The position numbers and the translations under genes were made by a program. This document shows positions 36,770 to 50,800 of a stretch of 64,000 nt of DNA, one piece after another. This DNA comes from Rhabdophis nuchalis (Eukaryota; Chordata; Lepidosauria; Squamata; Natricidae). Positions within the stretch are counted from its first letter, which is position 1; each line of letters starts with the position of its first letter. The stretch spans positions 115,942,610 to 116,006,609 of the forward strand of contig CM077647.1 of NCBI GenBank assembly GCA_039707465.1, written 5' to 3'. Under the pieces are notes generated by a model. That model saw only the letters and a list, made by a program, of their open reading frames with translations, had not been told where the DNA came from and did not search any database.

Positions 36770-36880
36770 TAATTTTTATTTAGTTTTTATTGTTTTAAAT
36801 GTGTTTTTTATTCTGTAAGCCACCTTGAGTCGCCATGGTCGAGTAGGTGGCAATATAAATTCAGTCAGTAAATAAAGTAA
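36770..36880 (+). mobile_element. LINE 3' tail fragment
   Basis: GTAAGCCACCTTGAGTCGCC, then GTGGCAATATAAATTCAG and (AGTAAATA)n form a CR1/L2-like 3' end. It lies downstream of MRPL35. Confidence 0.6.
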
Positions 36881-37569
36881 TATTATTGAACAGAACAACC
36901 ATTTCTTTCAGAAAAAAAAGTTTAAGACTTTCAGTGTTTATCAAGCATAACAAAACATTGACCTTTGAAATACTGTTGTAGTCTCTGATCACACGTTATT
37001 CTTTAGTGCTCTATGCAATTTGCTATGACTCAAAAGGGGGAAAACTCCTTAGTTATCCAGATTAATCTCAGATGTTAACATTAATGTAACTTTCCAAATA
37101 CAGATATGTACCAAATATAAAATGTTAGTGCAAAAAAGAAAAATTTTGTACGTTTAATATATTTATCTTTCAGAGCACAGCTTGATAGTAGACCATGTAC
37201 ACTTGGCTAGGGATCATCCAATATTGTATTTAGGATTTGTTTTCTTTTTCTAAATAATACCTTATTTAACAAGAATTTTATTTCCTCTTTCCACATATAT
37301 TCTGTTTAATTTTTGTTTACAGATTTTGTCTTAAATATGGAGCTGCTTTGTGCTTTTGAGGTGGATTGGGCTGAGTAAAGAGTGACTGGTCTAGTCACGT
37401 AGGTGGCTTTCATATCTAAGTCAGATTAGAACTCACAGTCTCTCGGTTTCTAGCATGATGCCTTAACCATTAATTGCATAAGAAATTGCCTTTGAGCAGG
37501 CAAAAACTTTTTCTCCATTTGCCCTCTTTTAAATTTTCCTAATTGGCAGCAGCAATTTCAAATCTTTGG

Positions 37570-38250
37570 TAGCCTTTTGAGCATCTCAATCTTCTATATG
37601 GACAGTATATCAATGATGTCAATGTGTTCAGTAGGCAAAAAAACATGCTCTCACCGAACATTGCTTTTTGTGTCTCAAGATGAAGGTTCAAAGACTAAGG
37701 CAAATATACCAACTTTAGGACCTAAGCAACAGATACTGGTCTGTTTATTAATTATCAAAAAACCAAAACTTAATGATCTTTTCAAAGAGATCTGCTAAGT
37801 ATAAATATTCATGGCAAATTAATGGGAATGTTATAGAACAGGTCCAGTCTTTTCAATATTTCAGAACAGTTATTGACAGGCACTTCAAGGCCCGAATTCA
37901 GTTTTTAAAAGAAGGTAAAAAGGAGTGCAGCAGCTATCTTAAGGCTTTTCTGTATGAAAAGAGGTAATCATATACTAGGCTGACTAATAGTGTTTTTCTT
38001 CAAAGCAATAATACAGCTAATTTACAAATGTGCCTAGAATATAGCCCTATTCAATCAGCTACTCTAAGAGACACAATTTCAGTTTCATGATGAACTCCAG
38101 ACATAGGCCGAGAATGAAATGGGTTAAGCGTGTGTTAGCTATTGGCTTAAATTAATTCTCAACCCACAAGGTTTGGTAACTCTCTTAAAAATAAATTCTA
38201 GACTTGATGGTACCGTGAACTTTCCCCTAATGCATTGATCTTAATAATTT
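37570..38250 (+). mobile_element. Decayed LINE protein fragment
   Basis: A broken frame reads YSWQINGNVIEQVQSFQYF (37800-37862), which resembles the stretch after the RT domain of LINEs (W.I.G..IEQV.SFKYLG). Frames are interrupted by stops on both sides. I cannot assign the clade. Confidence 0.5.
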
Positions 38251-38889
38251 TTAAAAGGCCAATTAATTATTTAAGCAACATGCTAAAAAAGAATTCCAGA
38301 ATGATTTCATCGAGATCCACCTTATTTTATATCAAACAATCCCTAAAAAGTATTGCACCTGCCTACTATTTGTTTAATATTACCTTTTGGTATTAAAATG
38401 CCAAAAGACATTTTACGTTGGTCTCTGAAATACCCTTCAATTTGCCTTTTGAAGGGAGATTTGTAACCTAATGATATATATATCGTCATATATTATCATA
38501 TATATGATAAATGAAAGATGACATATTAAGGTACAAAGACTCCTTTCATAAGACAGGTGGAAGGGGGTGTGGGTGTGTAATGTCCAATTTATGACAATAT
38601 TTAGCCAAGATTGAAGATGATTACATCAACCTATTAATTAATCAGGAGGCAAAGATGTCATCTAGCATAGTCAGACTCAATATACTGGCTAAGACAGAAA
38701 TAAACAACTGCTTCAAAAAGGGTAAATCTAAATATTCTATGTATCATATTTAGTTGATCTTGAGATATTTATTTTTATGGTCTGACTATAATAATAAACT
38801 AATTACAGATTATGGATTTAAACCATGTAGTTATTTCCTCATGAAAAATAATCTGGATTAGATATTTGGTAAATGTGAGGTATTGTAAT

Positions 38890-39115
38890 ACTGTGCTAGG
38901 CTTGCTTTTGCAAAGTGGCAGCAGGTAGCAACCTTAGCTATTATGCAGCTAAAATGAGTCAGCTCTAGTTAGTACTTGGATGGGGGATTACTGTGCAATT
39001 CTAGGATGGTGGCTAGATTGAAAATTGGAAATACAGTTTGGCATGAAGGCAAAAGTATTCTACTTTCACTGAGATTTAAAAAGCAGTAGGGCGATGGCCA
39101 TGTAGGCCCCTAGAC
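38890..39115 (+). mobile_element. 5S rRNA-derived SINE
   Basis: GCAGCTAAAATGAGTCAGCT, then CTAGTTAGTACTTGGATGGG (38945-38984) are the A-box and C-box regions of 5S rRNA (GTTAGTACTTGGATGGGAGA), followed by a non-5S body containing GCATGAAGGCAAAAG. The 5S part is diverged and starts mid-gene, so this is a SINE, not a 5S gene. Confidence 0.7.
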
Positions 39116-39923
39116 ACAGGGCAAGGGAACCTTTTTCCTTTATATATTGCAAGCTTCTCTTAGTCTCAGTTCATTTTATAATACTAAAACTGCTACAGCA
39201 GGAACACACAGGAACACACATGGAATACATCAGATATTCCTGATACGATCCAGTGATGCCTCCATATCTGCAGTTCGATTCAGTTACTTCAGACTGAATG
39301 ATGTGGAAATTGGAGTTGCCTTGGATGCACATTTCACTTCTGATATTGATCCAAAAAATACTGGAAAATTGAAATAACTATTCATTAAATGTGAACAGTA
39401 AAGCACATCATTATATGGAATTGTGAAAATATAGTAGCTCCAGTATTTTGGTAGAAAGTATGTGCCTTGAGTTTTCAAATCCCCAAAACTATTGGGTTTT
39501 GCTACATATATCTAAAAATTTATTATAGCAGCCAGGACCAATTTGTTTTCCACAATATTGCAGATTAAAAATTAAGTAGAATGGATTATTATGTAGCCAT
39601 TCATGATTCTTACTGAGCTATATAGAGGCATACAGTTCAGCTGCAATTAGTACATTTGCTAGATACAATTAATTTTACAATGAATTCATATGAGAGATAA
39701 GGCAATTTCAATAATTTCACTTCAGTATTTACAAAACAAAGTCCAGAGCAATCATATTTTAATAAACAGCTGATCAAAAAGACATTGATTAGCTTTAAGT
39801 AAAATAAAGTGTCATAGAATTTGAGAAGAAACATATCTTTTTGGCATAAATGAATATAAATTTATCAATTTTTCTTTAAAAAAAATCAATTACATATAAC
39901 ACAATGGCAAAACTCTTATGTAC

Positions 39924-40015
39924 AATAATAGCAGAGTTGGAAGGGAGCTTGGAGGTCTTTTAATCCAACCCCCCACCTAGGCAGGAACAAATTTGTCTGC
40001 TACTGTTTCATACAA
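39924..40015 (-). mobile_element. CR1 LINE 3' tip, minus strand
   Basis: AGAGTTGGAAGGGAGCTTGG, then AGGTCTTTTAATCCAACCCC, the reverse of the CR1 3' end. Confidence 0.75.
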
Positions 40016-40034
40016 TAATAAAGTAGGTATATAT

Positions 40035-40120
40035 CAGTGGTGGGTTTCAATTTACTTACTCCCACCATTGCCACTACCGGTTCGCCCGATCCAGGGCGAG
40101 CCAGCAGAAACCCATCTCTG
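40035..40120. mobile_element. Short hAT MITE with perfect 8-bp duplication
   Basis: 86 bases, CAGTGGTGGGTTTCAATTTA to CAGAAACCCATCTCTG, flanked by GTATATAT (40027-40034 and 40121-40128). It is an internally deleted member of the CAGTGGTGGG family. Confidence 0.9.
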
Positions 40121-41389
40121 GTATATATGTATGAGAGAGACAGACAAAATATACCTATAGAATCTTAACAAATATGTAAACTGACACATCAAAGATTTTG
40201 ATATACCTGTCCTATGACTTAATATTTTTTAATATTGCCATTTAAATTCTTGATTTACTGATTGAAATGGCAACAGGTCCAAATTTGGTTTAAAAAGGAA
40301 ATAATTGTTTTATTATTTTTTCATATAGTGCTATCAATGTGTTGCTGATAAAACAATGGGAATATATATTTTTTTGCATTTTAAAAGCATTAGGAAGTTT
40401 CGACTTAATACTGAAGAATGCTAGGAAAAATCCTATATATTTACTTCAGATATCCATTTTATACAGTAAGGTTGACCATGGAGACTAAAATACAGTCATT
40501 TCAGAATCTCGCTTGAAAGAGATTAGATTAGTGCTGTCATACACAATCTATTTATCCTCAATGTCAACATGTTTATGTTCTACAGTACTTTTGTTTTTAA
40601 TGAGATAGCTACAAAGGCAAACACAAATGTTTATACTATAATCTTCAAGATTTCATGCTTTACACATATAGGAGACATCAATCCAAAGCTAAAATACATC
40701 AATCCTAGTATGTTTTCCTTGTTTCAAACTTTTCTATAATTACAAATGTACCATTTAACTACAGACTCTTGCAATCTATACCAGAAGCTATATTACTGCT
40801 GAAATCTGTGAACTTCTCTAAATTAAATGCTAATGTGTGAGCTGGGAGAATGACAGGACTAAAATCATATGGGTAGAGGACTGATTTGCACCCAAAACTA
40901 ATTATGACTTGCATTTTAGCATTCATTACTGCAACTGTAAACATGCTTCAGACATGTCACATAATTGCCCATTAAAATGGTCAACGTCAGATAATACTGT
41001 ACCAATGTGTTTTTATACAGTGAATTTCTTAATAGCACAATTCCATCTCTATTAGTGTGAATGCAATGTCTACCCGATTTCATAGTAACGACATCAGTCT
41101 TAAGAAAGTTTTGGCATCAAACCAAAGATTCATCAGTGGTATAGTCCTATAAATATGTTTCTCATCTCTACATTTCTAAGACTGCAGTGGGTCTGTTTTT
41201 ATACAGATTTAGTGACAGAATATACAGTAACTAACTCCATAAATGAATGCACAGAAGAAATAGTAACATTTAGATTTGTTTTTACATTTTCACTACGTGT
41301 ACAGTCAAAACAATTAATCTTAATACATCATTCACAGTCTGAAAAATCTGTGGCCCCTATTGGTCCACATTATACTTATTATTATTAAC

Positions 41390-41440
41390 CAATTTCATTG
41401 TAATTTTTACAATCACAATAAGGATTATTATTATTATGAA
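41390..41440 (+). mobile_element. LINE 3' tip next to (ATT)n
   Basis: ACCAATTTCATTGTAATTTT, then TACAATCACAATAAGGATT and (ATT)n. It has the same tip as 24205 but a very short tail. Confidence 0.75.
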
Positions 41441-41866
41441 GCCCCAAAATAAATATGATTTTGAAACATAAAAATTCATTTTCTAAGTTCATTAACAGAG
41501 ATCATGTAATAGTTAATAGTTACAAATACTGAACCCCATCACTGTAAAGGGGGGGGGGCACACTATTCTGCAAAGAAATCGAAGGGGGATCAAGAAACAT
41601 TGCTTCTGCTAGTGAAAAATACAGTATAACGCAACACAAGTGGCAGCATAGGAAAGGAGAGCAAGAAAGTTCATTTCTAAAATGCTACAATATCACAAAC
41701 ATCCCTCTCACCACTGTCCCCTCCCCCCTCACATACAATAATGTAGATCTTTTAAGGCAGAAGAGAGGCATTCTGTGGATCTTGGTGCTGGATGGTTCAT
41801 CACACGCTTGTGGCTTCAGTGGTAGAAGATGAGGTACTTTTTTTCCTGAAACGAGGTCTAAGGCTC

Positions 41867-41877
41867 CTAGGCGGTGC
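41867..41877 (-). CDS. REEP1: REEP1 last coding exon (G-T-A-stop)
   Basis: After the TTTTGGCAG acceptor the exon reads GC ACC GCC TAG. With the phase-1 G of the previous exon this gives Gly-Thr-Ala-stop, the same last three residues as mammalian REEP1. The exact match of phase, residues and stop makes the call firm although only 11 bases are coding. The rest of this exon is 3' UTR running toward lower coordinates. Confidence 0.88.
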
Positions 41878-44800
41878 CTGCCAAAAGCGTAACAAAAAAT
41901 GATTATCCCATGCATACAATTTGAACAAAACAAGTTAATGTAATATTTAGCAAGTATGAAAAATCAGCTCTAAAAAACAACCTGGATTTTCAGGAAAATA
42001 GGCTGAGCAAATGTTACTCTTGGTAAAAACATAATCCACTGGCAAAAGCTAATTAAAGATATTATGTTTACATAATGTTGCATTGTTTTAATTTACCATG
42101 TATTTGTTGGTATGCATTTTTATCCTGCCTTTCTCCAGGAGTTCTCCAGAACAGCAACTCTTTATTGCCACATAGCAAACTCAAATAAAGTTTTAAGTTG
42201 AGGATAGGTGCCTGGCCTAAACTTACTCCATTAGTGACCATGGCTGATTTGAACCTGTGTCTCCCCAGGATCATGTTAGTTCCTTATCTTCTATTCCACA
42301 ATATTCCCACTGTAGTGCCAATTTAGATTTTCAGTGATAGCTTGAAGCAATTAGGGATGAAGCATACAGTTCAAACTTAATAGGCTGGCAGTTTATAGCT
42401 ACACAAACATTTCAGTGGAAATAATGCAGCATGCTTTAATACCAAACTGGATTTTGCCTATGCCCAAATGTTCTTTACAATCTGAATCAGCATTCCTACA
42501 TCTGCTCTGCTAGAGGACACAGTGAATTGTAAGTCACATAATGAATATGCCTGCTGCTATGGTTCTGGTACAATCAAAGCATATCTTTTTAGATCTCCAC
42601 AACTCCATTACAGAATCTTCTCTCTCCATAACTACATTCTTCTGTGACTCAGAAGTCTATTATGTTTCATTCAATATGTCAGGCTGATTACAGCCCATTA
42701 AAGAGAAAAAAAATAGCCATCATTGCTTTCTAACGTTTAACATATTTTATTCTAACACTGTAGCTACAGTTTAAGATATTGAAAGATTTGGTTGTCAAAG
42801 TTAAAAAGATGGTATGTAAGAAAACAAGCAGATAAGCACAGGACTGTCATAATGTCTGAATAGTATTGCTCATTTTAATTTTAAACAGTATTAATAATTC
42901 ACATGATTCAATGGGCTAGATTAAATATTACATTAAAACAGCATTTTCTTGCTTAAATTGATGGTTTTTTTAATCATACAAATTTCATAAATAATACATA
43001 CATAAATACACCTATTTTCTAAGCCTTTCCTTTCCCTATTTATCTATGAGGACATGCTACTTTCATAATCAAAGGCGGACATTCCAGCTGTGGAGATAAT
43101 TGTCTGCCTCTATCCAAAACTAAGAAACAAATCACAGAAGTCCTGCAAAAAGAACATGTTATTACAAGTGTGGCTTTAAAGCCTATTTCCAATGTGGAAG
43201 TACCTCAATGATTGGGTCCTTTGGGGGGGAACTTTTAAGCTTGGATATGCTATCCAATGTGACATTCTCTTCATTCTCTGACAACACAATGTCAGTTGGT
43301 TTAGAGTTTGCTTCAAGTGGCTTTTCATTCTTTGCCTCACCATCTAGTTGAACCACTTATAGCATCCATTTAACATCTAAATAATGAAGAGAAACAGGAC
43401 ATGGAAGATCACAGAAAGTGGTCAGTAAACTGACTTTCAGCAGCCATTGTCCAGGCCATGCTTTCTCCAGGGACAATATGGAGTCAAATTACATGTGATT
43501 TATCAATCATTTAAGCTGTCTGCTGTTTAGTGATTAGTTGGTTTAGTTATTAAAAGGGTTTAGCTTTCCTAAGTTTTGTGTTTAACTCCAACTCACATAA
43601 TCTCCAGGAAAAATTGTTTACTCATTGAATGGCAGGAGTCCCCAACTTTTTTTGCCACTTGTTGCCACAAATGTTAGCATACTTGAAAATCAAATATCAT
43701 AAGGGTAACTGCCACAATAAGCATGGGCAACAACAAAATATCAATTTAATAGAAAGCAAGTTAATGAGAATGTTCCCTCCTATCCTGTCTAGCCCTCAGT
43801 CCAGGCTATCTTTTCTTTTCTGGAGAAGTGTGCATGTTTTTAAAAAAATGGTTGCAGCACTGAACCATTTCCAGACAATCTGTAGCAGCATCTTCCTTCC
43901 TTCGTTTCTCCCTTCCTTCCCTCCTTCCCTTATTAAGCCCCTACCACTCTGCCTCAACTAAGTTTGCTGAAGCCACAAAGCTGGAGAAAGCCTGCACACC
44001 AGAAGGGCCCTCACTATTAGTACACTTCCCCAGGAACACGCCAGGACACATAATGTCCTCCTCTCTACTTATTAAATTTTGTTTTCCTTGCAGCATAAAT
44101 ATATGATAAACATGATAAAGCAAAGTTGTAAAAAATAATGAACAACTTACAAAGCATTATAAAGAACTTTGCTGTTTTATAACTATGTAAAGCAAGCTCA
44201 ATAAAAAGTCTCATGTTTTGTTATTTAATTAAGTTACAATACATCTAAGCAGACTTGGCACATCTCAATTAGTCGATAGTACGTATTAGATTTTGTCAAT
44301 GTTTTAATGCATGCCTTATAGAAACAGCATTATAGACATCCTGATTGGAAGAAAAACTAAAGATGTATCTATAGTCATTCTACTGCTAATCAAACAAAGA
44401 CAATAAAGATTATCTATACCACACGCAATAATTGCATATATGTATGCATACTATATATATTACGAGTTAAGAGTAAGCATTTCTTAGTTATATAATGCAT
44501 TCTTATGCATTCCTGTTTGGTAGTTACTCGTGCAATCAGTAGCACTTACATCAGAGTTCCAAAATAGGTATAGAGGGAAGGAAAGAAAAACAATAAAAAT
44601 AATGAGCAAGAAAGCATTTGCTAGCATATGTAGCCATATTCCTTGGCTCAGAAAAGTTTTTGAGCATAACAATGTTTTAATAGTATTAAATATTTAAACA
44701 TTTTTCAATTGATTGATTTAGTTATAGTATATAACTATAAAGTATATAATGTGATAATTATACTAAATAACTTTATATAATTTTAAATAATATAAAATTC

Positions 44801-47800
44801 CAAAGATTTATGAAGCAAATATTCAATTCAGGAATCATAGGGACACAAAAATGTCACTTAAAATAATTATAAATTGTAAAACCACCATAAGTATTCTGCT
44901 GATATTAAATACAAACAGTCACAGAGTTGAATTTGTCCTTATCAGACAACACAAGCAGATGCTGAAATGTTAAAGCAGAAGAAGCCTTAGGATATCAATA
45001 AATACATGTTTGCTTTCCTACACACAATGTTGAAAAATAAAGTTTCCAAATATAAAGGTATAAAATACAGATGCAGTACAAACATTAAAGGTAATACCTT
45101 TATTCCAAATTAACACTTTTCCCTTTTTAGTTGATTACAGCACACAACTTATCTTTAAAATAGGGATGAGGAACCTGTGGCCCTCCAAATGTTACTGGAA
45201 ATATCCAAGAACCGAAAGTAGAATTAATGACTTATAGCAAGAGATACTAGGAACTATAATTCAACACCTTTTTTAAGGTTGCAAACCCCCAATTTCTACC
45301 CCTAGCACCCACAGCTCATTTTTGGTATCAATCTCCCTATATGATAGGACCTAGTTTGCATAGGGGACTAAGGATAAAAGTCTTACAAAGACTTACAATT
45401 CACTACGCTTCTTAAAAAACCTGACTACCCCAAATCAAGCTGAATTTCTTCCAGGGAGGTTAAAGGGCAAATAGAAAGCTTCTGGCAGCCTGATCATTAA
45501 AAGTCCCCTCCCCAATTGCATGTCCCCTACCCAGTGGCGTAGCGTGGGTTGTCAGCACCTGGGGCAAGGCAAGTAATTTGCGCCCCCTAACCCGTGGATT
45601 TTAGCACTCGGGGGAGGCAGCTCTTCTTGTGGTGTCGAGCGGCGAGCCCACGCACCTCCCGCGAGGATCCGGCGGGCAGCCGCTGCCCAAAGGGCTCGGC
45701 CATCCGGGTCCGACACTCGTTGCCTCGCCTTGGGGAGAAGCGGGCGCCCTTTGCGTGGTGCGGGCCTGGGACACCCAACGCTCCTTTCTACGGAGGGCGA
45801 CGGCCCGAAAGCCGGGGCAAGAGGGTCTTCCCGGGCCGCCGCGGGGCCGAGGTCGCCGCTCCTCTGGCTGGCTCGGAACGGAGGAGTCTTCCAGGGTCTC
45901 CGCACGGCCGTTGCTTCGAAAGACCTGCGCCTTTAAGTCTCGCCTGGCCCCCTCGGGTGGCGCTGGCGGGTGCGAGGAGCCGGCGCTGGCCTCAGCCGGG
46001 GGATGGCCCGGGAGGGTTTGGCCCCTACTGGCCGCTGTTCGCTCCCTGACTCTCGCTGGCCCAGGAGCGCCCAGGCGCCGCCACCGCCAACTCCAGAGAC
46101 CCGCGGAGGAGAGCTTCCGAGTCGGGTCTCTGGAGCGCGCCCCCCCAGATGTTGCGCCCGGTGCGGCCGGCACCCCCTGCACCCCCCACGCTACGCCTCT
46201 GCCCCTACCATACTGGACTAAAATGATACATCTTGCCTATTTTACTGATAACAAATATGGAGCACAAGGCTTTTATTCCAAAGGAAAATAAATCTGTAGC
46301 ACAAACTTGAAGGAAAGAAACAAACCAAACAGAACAACAAGAGATATAAGCAACTGAAATTTGAACCCCATGCAAAGCAGACTACTTCATGGAAAGACCT
46401 AGCATAACCATTTTATAATAGGCATCATTTCCATTGAATTATACAGCAAATTATATTTATTATAAAAAATAGAATAAGTGTGTTATTTTGTAATTTTATA
46501 TGTGCTATGTGTTACATATGTACTGGTGAGCATGTGTGCCCACGTGCGTACATACATACACAAACACACACATAGAAGCAAGGTTTAATTTGTTAGAATT
46601 GGTGTAGCTCCCCACATCACAAATTGGCATTGACCTCTGCCTGTTGTTTTTTTCCAGTGCATGTGGGGAAGGGACCAAATGGGAGCTAGCCATATTAGTA
46701 TATGATGAAGGATCAATACCAATATTTTATGATCAGAGAGGTTTCATCTTTTTCCTCACTGAGTAATTCTTCTAATCTTGAATGTCAGCTAAAAAACCCA
46801 CATGCTGCCAAATTATAATTTTGGACATTCCGTTTTGCCCATCGATTAAAAGGGGATACTCTTCCTTCATCAGAGTTTCCAGGGACCAATGGCATCCAGA
46901 TCTGTTTATCTCATTTCCATCATATTCAGTTTGGGGCTAACATCATTCCCCATATTATTTTCAACTGGAAAGGGTAAAAAAGGAGTTAATTGATTAAAGT
47001 GGTAGGTCCCTGGAAATAAAAAAAAGAGGCTTTGAGAAAGGGATTCATACAATCTTATTTTGGTTCCACTGGCTGTCCTAATTTAGCCTATTAGCTAGTC
47101 AAGGTTTGGTCATTCCTGTCCAAAATGATATTTCCTTAATATGAGTTCTTCAATATGCTATTTCAGCAATGACAGCAGCTGGCTAAGATTGTCTGAGCCA
47201 ATAAACTAAGTGAGGTCACTTATTTCTTGCTTTTGGCAAAAGTTCATAGCAAACAGTGAGTTCAAATTTACGGTAGCCACATTCAATTAATTACTGCCAC
47301 AAGAAATGTAAAACTGGGTTGAACATGTGATGGACCCATTTTATGAACATTGCAAGTTGCGATTGTAATAGCCAGGCTCCCTTATGATCATAACTCAAGG
47401 ACTATCGATATCAAGAGACAGCCTAGTAAGTCAGCGTGATTTAGGATTTCTTTGAACAACATTCTATCGGAGGTTACATTTGTTGACTAAAGTTACATTT
47501 TCTTATTCAGTGAGAATCACATCAAAGTAAATCCTAAATTTAAATTTTATATGTACAAAAAACCTAACAGTGTTATTCAAAACTTGTATGCAAAAAAAGC
47601 ATTTCTCAGCCAGAATTGCAAACTGTAGCTCACAGGTAACTATCTAAATCAGTGGTAGTCAACCTGGTCCCTACCGCCCACTAGTGGGCATTCCAGCTTT
47701 CATGGTGCGTGGTAGGGGTTTTGTCCGATACTGAAGCACTTTCCTTTTTTTTATATTTAATTGACTTCCCTACTTTATAAATCACTATTACTGTGGAACC

Positions 47801-50800
47801 GGTGGGTGGTTAGAAAATTGTACTGCTAACAGAGATACAAAAGTGGGCGGTAGGTATAAAAAGGTTGAGTACGCCTGATCTAAATCACACCAATAACCAT
47901 TTAAGACTGAATTGTTAATATTAGGATACAATATTACAAATATAATTCAGATATAAACTGCAAGAATTAATGCTTATAAAAGACATACAGACTGCATAAA
48001 AATAATCCATACTCACCTTGCACAATTTGACAAACTGAACAACATGTATATTCTGAAAAAAAGAGCCACATATTTAAAAATGCTTTTTTTCATATGTGGA
48101 GTCCTTGGTTCTTTCTGAGCTTTATTGTTTATTTGAAAACATTTCATTCTCCAATGGTTATACCATCAGTGCAAGTGAGTATGAGGTTTTCTCCCTATTT
48201 ATATACAGTAATTTGCCTTGCTAATTTTAGTGGGATTATTGTTTTGTTCTTGGTAATTTTTTTTGTTAGGGTATTGATTCCTACTTGATGTTTGTCTGAT
48301 GTTGATTCCTACTTATCCAGATATTGGCTACTGCAGAATATGTCTCCCCCCATCCCCACCCTTTTAGCTTTTTATTGTCTCTTTTGGTTTGTATGTATGT
48401 ATGTATGTAATGATATGTGGGAATGACTTTGAGAGACAGGGCAATGAGATACCATCAAGAAAACAGTTAACGGGCAATTTAGCATGCCACAAAATGTAAA
48501 TGGGTAAGAGGTTCAGAAGAGACTCTCCCTAGTTTTGAGACTGTAAAGGGGATAGAAGAAGAATACATAGGATTTTATTAATGTAACTTTATGTTTCCTA
48601 CTACATGTCCCTAGTAAGGCTGACATCAATCTTGTAAATCTCATAATGTCTTTTAAAGACAGGGTTTTTTTTTGGAAAGGCTGATCCCCAGGGGACTTCA
48701 CTATTCACCAAACACCTTGCAGCAGCATTTTTGCAACATCAACAGCAGGTAGATGCATGGATGACCAATTTTCAAAATGTCATTATATAATTAACCCAAT
48801 ATCTGAGGTAGTATTTATTTCAAGCTGCAACAGCACCTGCAGAATGCTGAATTTTCCCACTGAATGCACTTAAGTAAATTTGCTAAAGGAAGCAGTGGAC
48901 AAATGAGCAATACCATTCATTGTGAGGGTTCATCTATCCTTCTATTTTACCGCCATTGGCACCAACTTTTTTTTACCAAGGATGTAACAATGCATGTAGC
49001 AGCTATATTGGAGGAAAAGAAAGAAGCCCCTGCATTCTGCTCATGGCTACAAAGACCCGAAAAAGTGAGTGTTAGAGATCATTATCCATTTAAAGGTATT
49101 TTAGATATAATAGGCCAACTGTAAAAGGCATTCATCTTTACAAAACTAAAATTTAGAAGTGTTTGCAGCCTAATCAGAATGAAAGATGGACATGAATATT
49201 TGTACAGCACTCAATACAAAGTATGTTAGGTTTGAATACGCAGTGATGCCTGTCAGCCAAGTTAATCATGAATAAAATATTTTCAGATGTTTTAGACAAA
49301 TACATTGCAGTATATTTAGGTGACACTTTGGTTTATTCTGAAGATCCTTCCTTGCATGTCAATCATGTCAGAAATATATTGAAAAAAACTATAAGGAAAA
49401 ATCTTTGCCAAGTTAAAAACAAAAGTGCATTTGACCTACCTCAGTAAGACTATTTCAAACACGTAATTTTAAGTAAAGGGATACAGATGGATCCGGCAAA
49501 AGCATAGAAACACCCATAATGTAAAAGATGTGCTACATTTTTGGTCTTTGCTACCTTCTACCAGAACATGACTAGGATACTGTTTCCCCGAAAATAAGAC
49601 CTCCCCGGATAATAAGCCCAATCGGGTGTTTGAGCGCAAAAGCCTCAAAAGCCCACCCCAAAAATCGGCCCTCTCCTAAAATATTTAACTGCCTGCGCAG
49701 CTGGTGCCCGCCATTTCCTAGGGCGAGGGAAATGCCCCATGTGCCCCCCATGCACCTGCCATCCATGCAAATGGCCTCACGGAGGCTGTGCCCACAAGCT
49801 CTAGCTACAGCACCCCTTTTCTTAGTGGCGGCCGCAAAAAGAGCTGCAGGCCCAGAAATATTAAGGCTGGCTGGCAAGAGCATGCCAGAAACAGAGACAG
49901 AACCTCCGGCCCTCTCTGGATCAACTGATCCACAGGCCGAGGTTAAGGGGCCTCCCACACCTCAAAAATAATAAGACCTCTCCAAAAATAAGTCCAAGCG
50001 CTTATTTCAGGGGTGAAAAGAAAATAAGACCTTGTCTTAAAACATGGTAGGGATTTGCTGGTGGTAAAAATTCCCTTTCAGCAATGCAGACACTTGCTGG
50101 AAGGAATTGCCTATACAAATTCCCACAGATCATATGCATTTGACAAATCAGGCACACTTTTTCTTCCATTTGATTTTTACGTCTTCTACATTACAGGCTC
50201 CCAAAACAAATTTCTAAATATCCTCTCAAATAAACTGGAACATAATGTGCCACAGTCACCCACGAACAATGTTCCAGTCATACAACATTTAATCAAACAA
50301 TAAATGAGGCCCACCTGAGACGGTGAACCAGAAAGAGAGATTGTTGATTTATTAGGGATTGGGATTACTGCATAGCAATATTGGATACTTATGCCAGAAC
50401 CCCAATGGATGACCTCCAGGAACCAACAGTTGTGTCTTTCATGGTAATAGGAGGGCAGCTATTGCGCAACAAATATCTATATATTCCTCTTCCCCTAAGG
50501 CAGTGCTTCTCAAATAGTGGGGCGGGCCCCCCAGGGGGGGCGCGAGGCTCCGTAAAGGGGGGCGCGTTTGACCTCGGCAAAGGATTTAATTTTTTTTAAA
50601 TTTCTAATGCACTTTAAATCTTTTCTGCTACAGTTAATAAAGCTATTCTTTGTTGTAAATTGATCCACATTTCTTTCTTTTTTTATTCTCATACGTTAAT
50701 AAGGATACAGTGTTATGCAGAGGTGTACTTATAACAATTTTATAGACAAATGATACTATTTACAGTCGTGCGGGGGGCGCGAAATGTTTTCTTCTTCCTA

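Larger units (their letters stand above)
39500..41866 (-). other. Probable REEP1 3' UTR (left limit uncertain)
   Basis: The sequence follows the stop codon of REEP1 in the direction of transcription. Mammalian REEP1 has a 3' UTR of about 3 kb. Minus-strand AATAAA hexamers occur near 40309 and 39519, but neither can be chosen from sequence alone. Two repeat fragments (39924-40015 CR1 and 40035-40120 hAT) lie within it, and a short (ATT)n-linked LINE tip lies at 41390-41440. Confidence 0.4.
41878..49149. other. REEP1 last intron, right of the last exon
   Basis: Repeats recognised here are listed separately (42100, 43633, 45160, 45532, 47265, 47650). The remaining AT-rich stretches, for example 42260-43630, 43870-45155, 46210-47260 and 47890-49149, show no exon, RNA gene or known repeat to me, apart from a (GTAT)n tract at 48391-48410. 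Confidence 0.45.

Noticed and set aside
38945..38984. A functional 5S rRNA gene
   Set aside because: Only part of 5S is present, it is diverged, and it is joined to a SINE body; no terminator T-run in the proper place.
45552..46291. Several long open frames on both strands (up to 220 codons) as a possible gene
   Set aside because: They overlap in most frames within a GC-rich hAT bounded by a perfect 8-bp duplication. No domain, no homologue recognised, no splice or promoter logic.
49572..49971. Open frames of 113 and 128 codons
   Set aside because: They lie across an AAAATAAGAC-type MITE and have no domain.
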